A stretch of 64,000 nucleotides of DNA, from the NCBI RefSeq assembly GCF_016195855.1, contig NZ_JACPYU010000014.1:84405-148404 (forward strand). The letters run 5' to 3'. A model generated the notes under the pieces. That model was given only the letters and a program-made list of their open reading frames with translations, was not told where the DNA came from and searched no databases. The stretch comes from Aquabacterium sp. GTDB lineage: Bacteria; Pseudomonadota; Gammaproteobacteria; Burkholderiales; Burkholderiaceae_C. Position 1 is the stretch's first letter. Every line of letters begins with the position of its first letter. Shown here piece after piece: positions 53,908-62,746 of this stretch. The translations under genes and the position numbers were made by a program.

Positions 53908-53943
53908 AGAAGCCGACGGGTGGAAATCAGATGGCCAGAAAAA

Positions 53944-53969
53944 AAGCCCGATGGCGAACCATCGGGCTT
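53944..53969 (-). terminator. Terminator of the phasin transcript
   Basis: Perfect 11-bp stem AAGCCCGATGG / CCATCGGGCTT with loop CGAA (53944-53954 / 53959-53969). On the minus strand it ends in a long T-run. The region between it and the phasin stop (176 nt) holds two GGTACC repeats (53974-53979, 53997-54002) and a GTCGCT/AGCGAC hairpin (54026-54031 / 54039-54044). Confidence 0.9.
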
Positions 53970-54145
53970 GAAAGGTACCTTAGAAAAGGTTCAGGAGGTA
54001 CCGAGGAGACAACCTTTCAGGGAGTGTCGCTTGTCCAGAGCGACGTCTCTCAGATGCGGTTGCTGGGCCAAAGTTCAAGCTGATCTGGTTCACAACGCTG
54101 CAAAGTTTTGTGAACCCGCTCGAACCGAGCCCTGGCAAAGTGTGC

Positions 54146-54703
54146 TCAGGCAGCCTTGCGCGACGACTTGGTCGAAGCGGCTTGCGTGGCCTTCACGGCG
54201 GTGTTGGTGATGGCCTGGAAGTTGGCTTCGGCAACGTCAGCGGCTTGCTTGGCGGCCTTTTGCACGCTGTCGAAAGCGTTGTTGGCAGCGGCCACAGCCG
54301 ACTTGACCAGCACGACGGCGTTTTCAGTGCCGGCAGGTGCGTTCTTCACGGCGTTGTCCACCACGGACACAAACTTCTTCTGGGCTTCGGCCATTTGCGA
54401 CTCAGCCAGCTTGCTCACTTCGGCGCTGGTGGTCGAAGCGATGTCGTACAGGTGACGGCTGTAAGCGGCGGCCTTTTCAGCGGAAGGTTGCAGCAGGCTG
54501 GCTTGCAGAGCCAACAGTTCTTGAGCATCCTTCACAGCCAGCACAGCCTTGGTGTGCTCAGCGGCCTCATCCAGCGTAGCCTTGGCGACTTGCAGGTTCA
54601 GCTCCAACACCTTTTCAACGCCTTCGAAAGCCTTTTGGCCCAGATCGAACAGGGTTGCGAGGTTAGCTTTCTGGGTGGCCAGCAGTTGTTCAGCGGTCAG
54701 CAT
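54146..54703 (-). CDS. Phasin (PHA granule-associated protein)
   Basis: 185 residues. Coats polyhydroxyalkanoate granules in the cytoplasm. Typical phasin features are a short N-terminus [38 protein letters not shown], long amphipathic helices rich in Ala, Lys and Glu, a coiled stretch, and the Lys-rich end TKAAQAA-like [15 protein letters not shown]. The ATG at 54703 has GGAGA seven bases upstream; the frame extended above it is leader. A clear promoter and a PhaR-type palindrome precede it. No PHA synthase lies in the window. Confidence 0.93.
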   Translation of the reverse strand: MLTAEQLLATQKANLATLFDLGQKAFEGVEKVLELNLQVAKATLDEAAEHTKAVLAVKDAQELLALQASLLQPSAEKAAAYSRHLYDIASTTSAEVSKLAESQMAEAQKKFVSVVDNAVKNAPAGTENAVVLVKSAVAAANNAFDSVQKAAKQAADVAEANFQAITNTAVKATQAASTKSSRKAA

Positions 54704-54764
54704 GAGAGGATCTCCGTACGTGTTGATGGGTTGTATTGCAGTTGGCTTTGGCCTTGAATGCCTT

Positions 54765-54779
54765 TGTTGCGCTGCAACA
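54765..54779. promoter_or_regulatory. PhaR-type palindrome at the phasin start site
   Basis: TGTTGCGCTGCAACA, a perfect palindrome with a 3-nt centre containing TGC-N3-GCA, the form of PhaR repressor sites in other bacteria. It lies over the expected transcription start, just downstream of the -10 box. A second TGCGGTGCA lies at 54827-54835, upstream of the -35 box. Confidence 0.65.
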
Positions 54780-54787
54780 TGATGCTT

Positions 54788-54815
54788 AGTATAGGCATCC
54801 GGAAATTCTTTGCAA
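54788..54815 (-). promoter_or_regulatory. Sigma-70 promoter of the phasin gene
   Basis: On the minus strand TTGCAA (54810-54815), a 16-bp spacer, then TATACT (complement of 54788-54793). It is about 85 nt upstream of the phasin ATG. Confidence 0.75.
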
Positions 54816-54961
54816 GTACTTTTTTGTGCGGTGCAGCAAAGTCGTCGCGCGAATGTCAAAAAGTTGACTTTCGGCCTGTCGGTGCTTCTGGCCGCCCAAG
54901 GGGCGCCGGCATCGCCTACACTTGCCGTCGCCCAAATTACCTAACTTGTGATCAATCCATC

Positions 54962-55495
54962 ATGAGCCTGCTCAACGTTCCTGCCGGCGCCAAGGCGCCT
55001 GACGTGTTCAACGTCATCATCGAAATCCCCGCCAACGCCGATCCGATCAAGTACGAGATCGATCACGAAACCGGCGCGGTGTTTGTCGACCGTTTCATGG
55101 GTACTGCCATGCACTACCCCTGCAACTACGGCTACGTGCCCCAGACCATTGCAGCCGACGGCGACCCCGTTGACGTGCTGGTGGTCACGCCGTTCCCTCT
55201 GCAGCCTGGCGTGGTCATCCCTTGCCGCCCGCTGGGCATCCTGAAAATGGAAGACGAAGCCGGCGGCGACTCCAAGCTCGTGGCCGTGCCCACCGAGAAG
55301 ATCTGCGCCATGTACAAGGACATCCAGAAGCTGGAAGACCTGCCTGTGCTGCTCGTGTCGCAGATCAAGCACTTCTTCGAGCACTACAAGGATCTGGAGC
55401 CCGGCAAGTGGGTGAAGGTCACCGGCTGGGATGGCATTGATGCCGCCAAGGCCGAAGTGACCACTGGCCTGGCAGCGTTCGCCAAGCAGCATTGA
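54962..55495 (+). CDS. ppa: Inorganic pyrophosphatase (soluble, family I)
   Basis: 177 residues. Splits PPi to two phosphates with magnesium. The core motifs are [44 protein letters not shown] (the PPase signature with three Asp) and [14 protein letters not shown]; the ending [11 protein letters not shown] is typical. The ATG at 54962 begins [14 protein letters not shown]; the longer frame is leader. Divergent from the phasin gene over 258 nt. A strong bidirectional terminator follows. Confidence 0.96.
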   Translation: MSLLNVPAGAKAPDVFNVIIEIPANADPIKYEIDHETGAVFVDRFMGTAMHYPCNYGYVPQTIAADGDPVDVLVVTPFPLQPGVVIPCRPLGILKMEDEAGGDSKLVAVPTEKICAMYKDIQKLEDLPVLLVSQIKHFFEHYKDLEPGKWVKVTGWDGIDAAKAEVTTGLAAFAKQH

Positions 55496-55543
55496 TCCGA
55501 ATGGACCGGGCAGGGCGCCTTGCAAGGTGCCTTGCTCGCGAAA

Positions 55544-55574
55544 AAAAGCCGCCTGCGTGAGCAGGGCGGCTTTT
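55544..55574. terminator. Bidirectional terminator between ppa and the transaminase
   Basis: AAAAGCCGCC (55544-55553) and GGCGGCTTTT (55565-55574) form a stem extended by a TGC/GCA part with one bulged G. It has A- and T-runs at both ends and so can serve both convergent genes. Confidence 0.88.
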
Positions 55575-55613
55575 GCTTTTTGGGCGTTAGTTTTCGACGC
55601 TTGATCCCGCTGA

Positions 55614-56921
55614 TCAGGCAACGCGCTTGATCACCTTTTCCAGCGTGGAGATGATCTGGTCGATCTGGCTGTCGCTGATGATCAGTGGGGGCGAAATGGC
55701 AATGTTGTCGCCAGCCGCACGCAGCAGCACGCCTTCTTCCCAGCAGCCCAGGAAGACCTCGAAGGCCCGGCGGCCGGGTGCCGCACCAGCCCTTGGTGCG
55801 AACTCGATGGCGCCCACCAGGCCGGTGTTGCGGATGTCTGCCACATTGGGCAGGCCCTTGAGGCTGTGCACCGCAGCTTCCATCTTGGCGTGCATCTGCT
55901 GGCCACGGGTGAGCAAGCCTTCCTCGTCGTAGGTGTCCAATGTGGCCAGGGCTGCGGCGCAGGCCATGGGGTGGCCCGAGTAGGTGTAGCCGTGCGGCAG
56001 TTCAATGCCGGCAGGGGCCTGCATGAAGGTGTCGTGGATGCTCTGCTTGACGAACACCGCGCCCATGGGGATGGTGCCGTTGGTGATGCCCTTGGCGGCC
56101 GTGATCATGTCTGGCGTCACACCATAGTGCTGGGCCGCAAACGGTGAGCCCAGGCGGCCAAAGCCGGTGATGACTTCGTCAAAGATCAGCAAGATGCCGT
56201 GCTTGTCGCAGATGTCCCGCAGGCGTTGCAGATAGCCTTTGGGTGGCAGCAATACACCGGTGGAGCCCGCCATGGGCTCCACGATCACGGCCGCAATGGT
56301 GGAGGCGTCATGTAGCGCCACCAGGCGCTCCAGATCGTCCGCCAGCTCGGCGCCATGTTCTGGCTGGCCTTTGGTGAAGGCGTTACGCGCCAGGTCGTGG
56401 GTATGGCGCATGTGGTCCACGCCGGACAGGCTGCTGCCGAACATCTTGCGGTTCGGGCCCATGCCGCCCAGGGCTGTGCCGGCAAAGTTGACGCCGTGGT
56501 AGCCACGCTCGCGCCCGATCAGGCGGGTGCGGTGCGATTCGCCGCGCAGCCGGTGGTAGGCCAGGGCGATCTTCAGCGCGCTTTCAACCGATTCAGAGCC
56601 CGAGTTGGTGAAGAACACGCGGTTCAGGCCAGCCGGGGTGTACCTGGTCAGGCGATCGGCCAGCTCGAAGGCCAGAGGGTGGCCCATCTGGAAGGGCGGG
56701 GCGAAGTCCATCTCGGCGGCCTGGCGGGCAATCGCTTCCACGATGCGGGGGCGCGAGTGGCCGGCGTTGACGCACCAAAGGCCTGCTGTCCCGTCCAGGA
56801 TCTGGCGGCCTTCAGGCGTCCAGTAATGCATGTCCTTGGCCTTGGACAGCAGGCGAGGGGCCTGCTTGAAGTCCCGGTTGGCGGTGAAGGGCATCCAGAA
56901 GGCGTCGAGATTCAGATCCAT
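55614..56921 (-). CDS. Class III aminotransferase, omega-amino acid:pyruvate type
   Basis: 435 residues. Fold-type I PLP enzyme. Start MDLNLDAFWMPFTANRDFK is typical of beta-alanine/omega-amino acid:pyruvate aminotransferases. Family features are DGTAGLWCVNAGH, FFTNSGSESVESALKIAL, RERGYHGVNFAGTALGGM, VIVEPMAGSTGVLLPPKGYL, ILLIFDEVITGFGRLG (the Asp that holds the pyridine N), AAKGITNGTIPMGAVF (the PLP Lys in AAKG) and HGYTYSGHPMACAAALAT. The ATG has AAGGAGA upstream. The natural substrate is not certain. A 306-bp region separates it from aceA. Confidence 0.9.
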   Translation of the reverse strand: MDLNLDAFWMPFTANRDFKQAPRLLSKAKDMHYWTPEGRQILDGTAGLWCVNAGHSRPRIVEAIARQAAEMDFAPPFQMGHPLAFELADRLTRYTPAGLNRVFFTNSGSESVESALKIALAYHRLRGESHRTRLIGRERGYHGVNFAGTALGGMGPNRKMFGSSLSGVDHMRHTHDLARNAFTKGQPEHGAELADDLERLVALHDASTIAAVIVEPMAGSTGVLLPPKGYLQRLRDICDKHGILLIFDEVITGFGRLGSPFAAQHYGVTPDMITAAKGITNGTIPMGAVFVKQSIHDTFMQAPAGIELPHGYTYSGHPMACAAALATLDTYDEEGLLTRGQQMHAKMEAAVHSLKGLPNVADIRNTGLVGAIEFAPRAGAAPGRRAFEVFLGCWEEGVLLRAAGDNIAISPPLIISDSQIDQIISTLEKVIKRVA

Positions 56922-57131
56922 GTTCTTCTCCTTGTCACGGTTCATTGGCTTTATGTTTGTACGCTTTGAGGCGTCTTGCTGCTCACTTTGCGCGCAAAAA
57001 ATGACAAAACGACTCCGGGCTAGCCCTTGCGCAATGGGGCGCGATCCGGCCTTTCCGGGGCCCCGGAGGGGCTTGTTGTCTTTTCACGTCAAACTTTTTG
57101 GCATGAACTCACCCCGCGTATGAAGGGATGG

Positions 57132-57182
57132 GTCTTATATAAGACATAAGTCTTTGCCAAGTTGCCCAAAGCAACGTAGAAT
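57132..57182 (+). promoter_or_regulatory. aceA promoter with adjoining palindrome
   Basis: TTGCCA at 57154-57159, 17-bp spacer, TAGAAT at 57177-57182. Immediately upstream lies the perfect 14-bp palindrome GTCTTATATAAGAC (57132-57145), with an extra ATAAGTC half following. The spacer holds a GTTGC/GCAAC inverted repeat (57161-57165 / 57171-57175). A transcription factor that governs the glyoxylate route is expected to bind here; none is encoded in the window. Confidence 0.7.
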
Positions 57183-57227
57183 CGCGGGTTTTCAAGTACT
57201 CCCCTACCAACCCCCGGAGATCTCGTC

Positions 57228-58544
57228 ATGACGAAACTCACCCGCGAACAGCAAATCGCCGCCCTGGAAAAAGACTGGGCCGAAAACCCCCGTTGGAAGC
57301 TTGTCAAGCGCGGCTACTCCGCTGCTGACGTCGTGCGCCTGCGCGGCAGCCTGCAGCCCGAGTACACGCTGGCCAAGAACGGCGCTGAGAAGCTGTGGGC
57401 CAAGGTCAACGGCGAAGCCAAGAAGGGCTACGTGAACGCTTTCGGCGCGATCACTGCTGGTCAAGCCATGCAGCAAGCCAAGGCTGGTCTGGAAGCCGTG
57501 TACCTGTCGGGCTGGCAAGTCGCCGCTGACGGCAACACCTCCGAAACCATGTACCCCGACCAGTCGCTGTACGCATACGACTCCGTCCCCACGATGGTTC
57601 GTCGTATCAACAACACGTTCAAGCGTGCTGACGAAATCCAATGGTCGCGTGGCATCAACCCCGGCGACGAAGGCTTCGTGGACTACTTCCTGCCCATCGT
57701 CGCTGACGCTGAAGCTGGTTTCGGTGGCGTTCTGAACGCTTTCGAACTGATGAAGAACATGATCGCTTCGGGCGCTGCCGGCGTTCACTTCGAAGACCAG
57801 CTGGCTGCTGTGAAGAAGTGCGGTCACATGGGTGGCAAGGTGCTGGTTCCTACCCGCGAAGCCATCGAAAAGCTGATCGCTGCTCGTTTCGCTGCTGACG
57901 TGATGGGCGTGCCCACCATCGTTCTGGCTCGTACCGATGCTGAAGCTGCCAACCTGCTGACCAGCGACTACGACGAAAACGACAAGCCCTTCCTGACCGG
58001 CGAACGCACTCAAGAAGGCTTCTACCGCGTGAAGAACGGCCTGGAGCAATCCATCAGCCGTGGCGTTGCTTACGCTCCTTACGCTGACCTGGTCTGGTGT
58101 GAAACCGGCGTGCCTGACATCGGCTTCGCTCGTGAATTCGCTCAAGCCGTGCACGCCGCTTGCCCTGGCAAGCTGCTGTCGTACAACTGCTCGCCTTCCT
58201 TCAACTGGAAGAAGAACCTGGACGACAAGCAGATCGCTTCCTTCCAGGAAGACCTGTCGGCTCTGGGCTACAAGTACCAGTTCATCACGCTGGCTGGTAT
58301 CCACATCAACTGGTTCAACACGTTCCAGTTCGCTCACTCCTACGCTCGCGGCGAAGGCATGAAGCACTACACCAACATGGTGCAAGAGCCCGAATTCGCA
58401 GCCCGCGAAAAGGGTTACACCTTCGTGTCCCACCAGCAAGAAGTGGGCGCTGGCTACTTCGACGACGTGACCACCGTGATCCAAGGTGGCTCGTCTTCCG
58501 TGAAGGCCCTGACCGGCTCGACCGAAGAAGAACAGTTCCACTGA
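57228..58544 (+). CDS. aceA: Isocitrate lyase AceA
   Basis: Glyoxylate-cycle enzyme that splits isocitrate to glyoxylate and succinate. 438 residues, the usual length. The active-site motif in the family form KKCGH is seen as [44 protein letters not shown] carries the metal-binding Asp residues, and [15 protein letters not shown] and [14 protein letters not shown] follow. Codon use (many GCT, CGT) differs from neighbours and suggests high expression. Excellent GGAGAT site before the ATG. Malate synthase is not in the window. Confidence 0.97.
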   Translation: MTKLTREQQIAALEKDWAENPRWKLVKRGYSAADVVRLRGSLQPEYTLAKNGAEKLWAKVNGEAKKGYVNAFGAITAGQAMQQAKAGLEAVYLSGWQVAADGNTSETMYPDQSLYAYDSVPTMVRRINNTFKRADEIQWSRGINPGDEGFVDYFLPIVADAEAGFGGVLNAFELMKNMIASGAAGVHFEDQLAAVKKCGHMGGKVLVPTREAIEKLIAARFAADVMGVPTIVLARTDAEAANLLTSDYDENDKPFLTGERTQEGFYRVKNGLEQSISRGVAYAPYADLVWCETGVPDIGFAREFAQAVHAACPGKLLSYNCSPSFNWKKNLDDKQIASFQEDLSALGYKYQFITLAGIHINWFNTFQFAHSYARGEGMKHYTNMVQEPEFAAREKGYTFVSHQQEVGAGYFDDVTTVIQGGSSSVKALTGSTEEEQFH

Positions 58545-58583
58545 TCGCTGCAGGCCGCAAGGCCTGTTGGCTCAGTACTGCGA

Positions 58584-58612
58584 AACGGCGCCTTTGGGCG
58601 CCGTTTTTTTTT
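58584..58612 (+). terminator. Terminator after aceA
   Basis: Perfect 9-bp stem AACGGCGCC / GGCGCCGTT (58584-58592 / 58597-58605) with loop TTTG and nine T. Confidence 0.93.
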
Positions 58613-58668
58613 GTTATCGGGGTTGTGGGCGTTTCTAGAATGAACTGATATTCATCTTGGGAGTTCTC

Positions 58669-59373
58669 ATGGCTGATCAATTCTGGGTGGGGCGTGTGGC
58701 TGCGGTGGCCTTGTCGGCTTGCCTGATGCCTGTCGTCGGGCATGCGCAAACCATGTACCGCTGCGGTGCCACCTATCAGGATCGGCCCTGCAATGGGGTG
58801 GACAGCAAGCCGGTTGGCAGCCACGTCCGGCAGGCTGCTGGGCAAAGTGTGGGGGCTGCATCGATCGATCCCGTCTGTGAGGCGCGTGGTACGGCTGCTC
58901 AGAAATTGATGTGGGAGAAGGAGTCAGGCCGCACACTGAGCGAGCAACTGGCCAAGCCTGGGGCAGATGCCAATCTGGCTCGCAATGTGTATGGGCGCCG
59001 AGGCTCTTCGCTGGATGTGCGGCGCGCGATCGAGGCGGATTGCGTCAAGGAAATGGATCAAGCCAACGAGGCGGCTGCTTTGCTGAAGGCGGCAAGTAAG
59101 GTGCAGCAGCCGGGTGTCGCTGCGGCAGGTGGTGGCAATCAGGCGTTGGCGCCTTCGGGTGGCGTCGGCGTGGCATCAGCGGGTGCGCAGCCGTCGGCCG
59201 ATGAGCTTGCGTCCAGGAAGGCAGCAGCCAAGGCAGCCGCTTGCGCTGCCGTGACAACTGAATTGAATGAATTGACCCAGGCGCAGCGTACCGGTGGTGA
59301 TGCGGCACACATGGATGTGCTGGCCGCACGCGTGCGGGATGCCCAGTCGCGTAAAAGGGCCGCTGCTTGTTGA
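58669..59373 (+). CDS. Periplasmic protein of DUF4124-like type
   Basis: 234 residues. A signal peptide (VAAVALSACLMPVVGHAQ) is followed by TMYRCGATYQDRPCNG, which resembles the start of DUF4124 proteins with its Cys pair. The remainder is an Ala-rich region (ALLKAASKVQQPGVAAAGGGNQALAPSGGVGVASAGAQPS) and a helical tail. Function unknown. ATG at 58669 has GGGAG five bases upstream; an in-frame GTG four codons earlier is less likely. Confidence 0.7.
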   Translation: MADQFWVGRVAAVALSACLMPVVGHAQTMYRCGATYQDRPCNGVDSKPVGSHVRQAAGQSVGAASIDPVCEARGTAAQKLMWEKESGRTLSEQLAKPGADANLARNVYGRRGSSLDVRRAIEADCVKEMDQANEAAALLKAASKVQQPGVAAAGGGNQALAPSGGVGVASAGAQPSADELASRKAAAKAAACAAVTTELNELTQAQRTGGDAAHMDVLAARVRDAQSRKRAAAC

Positions 59374-59400
59374 GTGGGCGGTGGCGCGTGGAATGCTGGC

Positions 59401-59406
59401 TACAAT
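59401..59406 (+). promoter_or_regulatory. -10 box of the thrS leader transcript
   Basis: TACAAT about 75 nt upstream of the leader peptide start; the -35 region is not clear. Confidence 0.4.
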
Positions 59407-59481
59407 GCGCAATCGGCACTCGCTTGCGTGAGCGCCACCTGTCAAGAAATTTGGTAAGAATCGGGAAAGGCATTGACGGTT

Positions 59482-59529
59482 ATGACACCGCGAACGACGA
59501 CCACCACTTTCACCTCGACCGAGGTCTAG
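59482..59529 (+). CDS. Threonine-rich leader peptide of thrS
   Basis: A 15-codon open frame that reads M-T-P-R-T-T-T-T-T-F-T-S-T-E-V. Eight of fifteen residues are Thr, five in a row (codons ACG, ACG, ACC, ACC, ACT). GGGAAAGG ends 11 nt before the ATG. The stop at 59527-59529 is 52 nt before an attenuator hairpin. The composition matches the amino acid charged by the downstream synthetase, a hallmark of ribosome-stalling attenuation. Confidence 0.85.
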   Translation: MTPRTTTTTFTSTEV

Positions 59530-59536
59530 TCGGCTG

Positions 59537-59606
59537 GCCGCTGCTTTCGCCCATGTAACTGTTTTTGCACTGACACCAGAAAGCGCGGCAATCACCGCGC
59601 TTTTTT
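59537..59606 (+). promoter_or_regulatory. thrS attenuator: antiterminator and terminator
   Basis: Terminator stem AAGCGCGG / CCGCGCTT (59581-59588 / 59595-59602) with a T-run to 59606. Antiterminator partner GCCGCTGCTT (59537-59546) can pair with AAGCGCGGC (59581-59589) with one bulged T, which uses the 5' arm of the terminator. A ribosome at the leader stop would cover the partner; one stalled on the Thr codons would leave it free. Confidence 0.75.
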
Positions 59607-59664
59607 GTTGCCTGTTTGCCCCTTGGTGGCAGGCGCCCCCACATAGACAAGCTGAGAGAGCATC

Positions 59665-61584
59665 ATGATTTCGATTCAATTGCCCGATGGTTCCAGGCGT
59701 GAGTTTCCCGGGCCTGTGACGGTCGCCGAAGTGGCGGCGTCGATTGGTGCCGGTCTGGCCAAGGCTGCACTGGCTGGCCGCGTAGGGCAGGGTGACGCGG
59801 CCCGTCTGGTGGACACCAGCCACCGCATCGAAGCCGATACCCAGCTGGCCATCATCACCGAGAAGGATGCCGATGGCCTGGATGTCATTCGCCACTCGAC
59901 GGCGCACTTGCTGGCCTATGCCGTCAAGGAGTTGTTCCCTGATGCGCAGGTGACGATCGGCCCGACCATCGAAGACGGCTTCTATTACGACTTCGCCTAC
60001 AAGCGCCCCTTCACGCCCGAAGACCTCGAAGCCATCGAGAAGAAGATGGGCGAGCTGGCCAAGAAGGACGAGAAGGTCGAGCGCCGCGTGTTGCCTCGCG
60101 ACGAGGCCGTTGCTTACTTCAAGAGCCTGGGCGAGCACTACAAGGCCGAGATCATCGAAAGCATTCCGGCAGACCAGGATGTGTCGCTCTACAGCGAGGG
60201 TGCGTTCACGGACCTGTGTCGTGGCCCGCACGTGCCCAGCACCGGCAAGCTCAAGCACTTCAAGCTGATGAAGGTGGCGGGCGCCTACTGGCGTGGTGAC
60301 CATCGCAACGAGCAGTTGCAACGCGTCTATGGCACGGCCTGGACCACCAAGGATGATCTGCAGCTTTACCTCACGCGCCTGGAAGAGGCCGAGAAGCGCG
60401 ACCACCGCAAGCTGGGCCGTGAACTGGATCTGTTCCACATCGACGACCATGCACCCGGCGTCGTGTTCTGGCACCCCAAGGGCTGGACGGTGTGGCAGGC
60501 GGTTGAGCAGTACATGCGCCAGGTCTACCGTGACAACGGCTACCAGGAGGTCAAGGGCCCGCAGATCATCGACAAGACGCTGTGGGAAAAGACCGGCCAC
60601 TGGGACAAGTACCGCGACCACATGTTCACCACCGAATCGGAAAAGCGTGACTACGCGCTCAAGCCGATGAACTGCCCTGGCCACATCCTGATCTTCAACC
60701 AGGGCATCAAGAGCTACCGCGATCTGCCGGTCCGCTACGGTGAGTTCGGTCAGTGCCACCGCAATGAGCCCTCGGGTGGCCTGCACGGCATCATGCGCGT
60801 GCGTGGCTTCACGCAAGACGACGGCCACGTCTTCTGTACCGAAGACCAGATCCTGCCCGAGTGCGTGGACTTCACCGCCTTGCTGCAGAAGGTCTACAAG
60901 GACTTTGGCTTCACCGACATCATCTACAAGGTGGCCACCCGCCCTGCGGCGCGCATCGGTTCCGACGAGGTGTGGGACAAGGCCGAGAACGCGCTGATGG
61001 AAAGCCTGCGCGCCACCAACAGCGAGTTCACCATCGCCCCGGGTGATGGCGCCTTCTACGGCCCCAAGATCGAGTACACGCTCAAGGACGCACTGGGCCG
61101 TCACTGGCAGTGCGGCACCATCCAGGTGGACTTTTCCATGCCGCAGCGGTTGAATGCCGAGTACGTGGCCGACACCAGCGAGCGCAAGCACCCCGTGATG
61201 CTGCACCGCGCGATCCTGGGTTCGCTGGAGCGTTTCATCGGGATTTTGATCGAGCAGCACGCCGGTTCTCTGCCGGTCTGGCTGTCGCCCGTGCAGGCGG
61301 TGGTGCTCAATATCACCGACGCCCAAGCTGATTACGCTCAAGAAATCGCCAAATCACTGCAGAAACAAGGACTTAGGGTCCAGTTGGATTTGCGAAACGA
61401 AAAAATCACGTATAAAATCCGCGAGCATTCGTTGCAGAAGGTGCCGTACTTCATCGTTGTCGGTGACAAGGAGAAGGCTGATGGCACCGTCGCCGTGCGC
61501 GCCCGGGGCAACCAGAACCTCGGTGTGATGTCACTCGATGACTTCTCCCAGAAGATCTCACAAGACATCGCCAGCAAGGCCTGA
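59665..61584 (+). CDS. thrS: Threonyl-tRNA synthetase
   Basis: 639 residues, the usual bacterial length. Order: TGS domain ([28 protein letters not shown]), second editing-type N2 domain ([36 protein letters not shown]), class II core with motif 2-like [13 protein letters not shown] and [26 protein letters not shown], zinc site (Cys in MNCPGH, His, His in [37 protein letters not shown]) and C-terminal anticodon-binding domain ([20 protein letters not shown]). Control is by the Thr leader peptide just upstream. Confidence 0.97.
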   Translation: MISIQLPDGSRREFPGPVTVAEVAASIGAGLAKAALAGRVGQGDAARLVDTSHRIEADTQLAIITEKDADGLDVIRHSTAHLLAYAVKELFPDAQVTIGPTIEDGFYYDFAYKRPFTPEDLEAIEKKMGELAKKDEKVERRVLPRDEAVAYFKSLGEHYKAEIIESIPADQDVSLYSEGAFTDLCRGPHVPSTGKLKHFKLMKVAGAYWRGDHRNEQLQRVYGTAWTTKDDLQLYLTRLEEAEKRDHRKLGRELDLFHIDDHAPGVVFWHPKGWTVWQAVEQYMRQVYRDNGYQEVKGPQIIDKTLWEKTGHWDKYRDHMFTTESEKRDYALKPMNCPGHILIFNQGIKSYRDLPVRYGEFGQCHRNEPSGGLHGIMRVRGFTQDDGHVFCTEDQILPECVDFTALLQKVYKDFGFTDIIYKVATRPAARIGSDEVWDKAENALMESLRATNSEFTIAPGDGAFYGPKIEYTLKDALGRHWQCGTIQVDFSMPQRLNAEYVADTSERKHPVMLHRAILGSLERFIGILIEQHAGSLPVWLSPVQAVVLNITDAQADYAQEIAKSLQKQGLRVQLDLRNEKITYKIREHSLQKVPYFIVVGDKEKADGTVAVRARGNQNLGVMSLDDFSQKISQDIASKA

Positions 61585-61709
61585 GGCGGGAGCGTGCTTT
61601 TTCCTGGTCGTTAAGGGATCAAGCATGCGCCGCCAGGTTTGTCTGGGCGTGAATCAAGGTTAACCGGTGCGGGTTGAGCGAAACAGCCCGTTGCCAAAAG
61701 GAATTCGAC

Positions 61710-62258
61710 ATCGCTAACTTCTTTGACCGCCGTACGCGCAATGACGAGCGCAAGCACCGGCTGAATCGTGAAATCATGGCTCCCGAAGTCCGTCTGAACG
61801 GCGTGGAGAACGAGCCCCTTGGTATCGTCAGCATCCAGGAAGCCCTGCGCCTTGCCGGCGAAGCCGACGTGGATCTGGTGGAGGTTGCGGCCACGGCTGA
61901 TCCTCCTGTTTGCCGCCTGATGGACTACGGCAAGTTCAAGTACCAGGAGCAGAAGAAGGCTCACGATGCCAAGCTCAAGCAGAAGGTCATCGAAGTCAAG
62001 GAAGTTAAATTCCGCCCCGGTACGGATGAAGGTGACTACCAGATCAAGCTGCGCAACCTGCGACGCTTCCTGGAGGACGGCGACAAGGGCAAGGTGACCC
62101 TGCGTTTCCGTGGCCGTGAAATCACGCACCAGGAACTGGGTATGCGCCTGCTGGAGCGTGTTCGTGATGACCTGACGGATTGTTCCCTGGTCGAGAACAT
62201 GCCCAAGCTGGAAGGCCGCCAGATGATCATGGTGCTGGGGCCCAAAAAGAAGAAATAA
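61710..62258 (+). CDS. infC: Translation initiation factor IF-3 with non-ATG start
   Basis: About 182 residues. N-terminal domain [77 protein letters not shown], linker and C-terminal domain [53 protein letters not shown]. No ATG exists at a plausible place; the ATC at 61710 (read as Met, before ANFFDRR) lies seven bases after AAGGA. A TTG at 61674 would add twelve unlike residues. An AUC start would be discriminated by IF-3, allowing self-control. First of infC-rpmI-rplT. Confidence 0.93.
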   Translation: MANFFDRRTRNDERKHRLNREIMAPEVRLNGVENEPLGIVSIQEALRLAGEADVDLVEVAATADPPVCRLMDYGKFKYQEQKKAHDAKLKQKVIEVKEVKFRPGTDEGDYQIKLRNLRRFLEDGDKGKVTLRFRGREITHQELGMRLLERVRDDLTDCSLVENMPKLEGRQMIMVLGPKKKK

Positions 62259-62295
62259 GCCAAACGGCTGAAATTTCTTCTACAATGCTGGGTTT

Positions 62296-62321
62296 CGCCC
62301 TTCGCTGTAAGGCGTAGGGCG
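62296..62321 (+). other. Leader hairpin upstream of rpmI
   Basis: CGCCCT (62296-62301) pairs with AGGGCG (62316-62321), extended by CGC/GCG with one mismatch. It is in the 215-nt gap between infC and rpmI; a TACAAT lies just before at 62281-62286. The gap is a place where L20 binds mRNA in other bacteria, but I could not fold a known L20 leader here. Confidence 0.4.
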
Positions 62322-62473
62322 TCAAAAAGACTGATGCGCGGGTGTGAGCCCGGTTGTGTCAGCAACGGGTTGCGGTTTGGTCGCCGCTGCCTGATTCAAA
62401 GTGCCTGCAGGCCATCAAGACGCGAAAGTGGTATTCGCGGCGCCTGGCGGGAACAACTTAAAAGGAGCAGAAC

Positions 62474-62677
62474 ATGCCCAAAATGAAGACCAAGAGCAGT
62501 GCGAAGAAGCGTTTTCGCGTTCGCCCGGGTGGTACCGTCAAGCGCGGTCAAGCCTTCAAGCGTCACATCCTGACCAAGAAGACCACGAAGAACAAGCGTC
62601 ACCTGCGTGGTGCTGTGAACGTGCATGAGACCAACATGGGCCACATGGCTCAAATGTTGCCTTTCGCCGGCCTGTAA
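62474..62677 (+). CDS. rpmI: 50S ribosomal protein L35
   Basis: 67 residues: [20 protein letters not shown] is the classic start, followed by a basic stretch ([22 protein letters not shown]). AAAGGAG precedes the ATG. Lies between infC and rplT as in most bacteria. Confidence 0.97.
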   Translation: MPKMKTKSSAKKRFRVRPGGTVKRGQAFKRHILTKKTTKNKRHLRGAVNVHETNMGHMAQMLPFAGL

Positions 62678-62746
62678 GCACATCGCTTCAGGGCTGCCGA
62701 ACGTCTCGATTTTTTGGTTTTAGTTTTCACGCCGAAGGAGTAATCC

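Noticed and set aside
59176..61341. A 721-codon open frame on the minus strand across thrS
   Set aside because: GC-rich genes leave long shadow frames; this one lies opposite a certain thrS and shows no domain or start signal.
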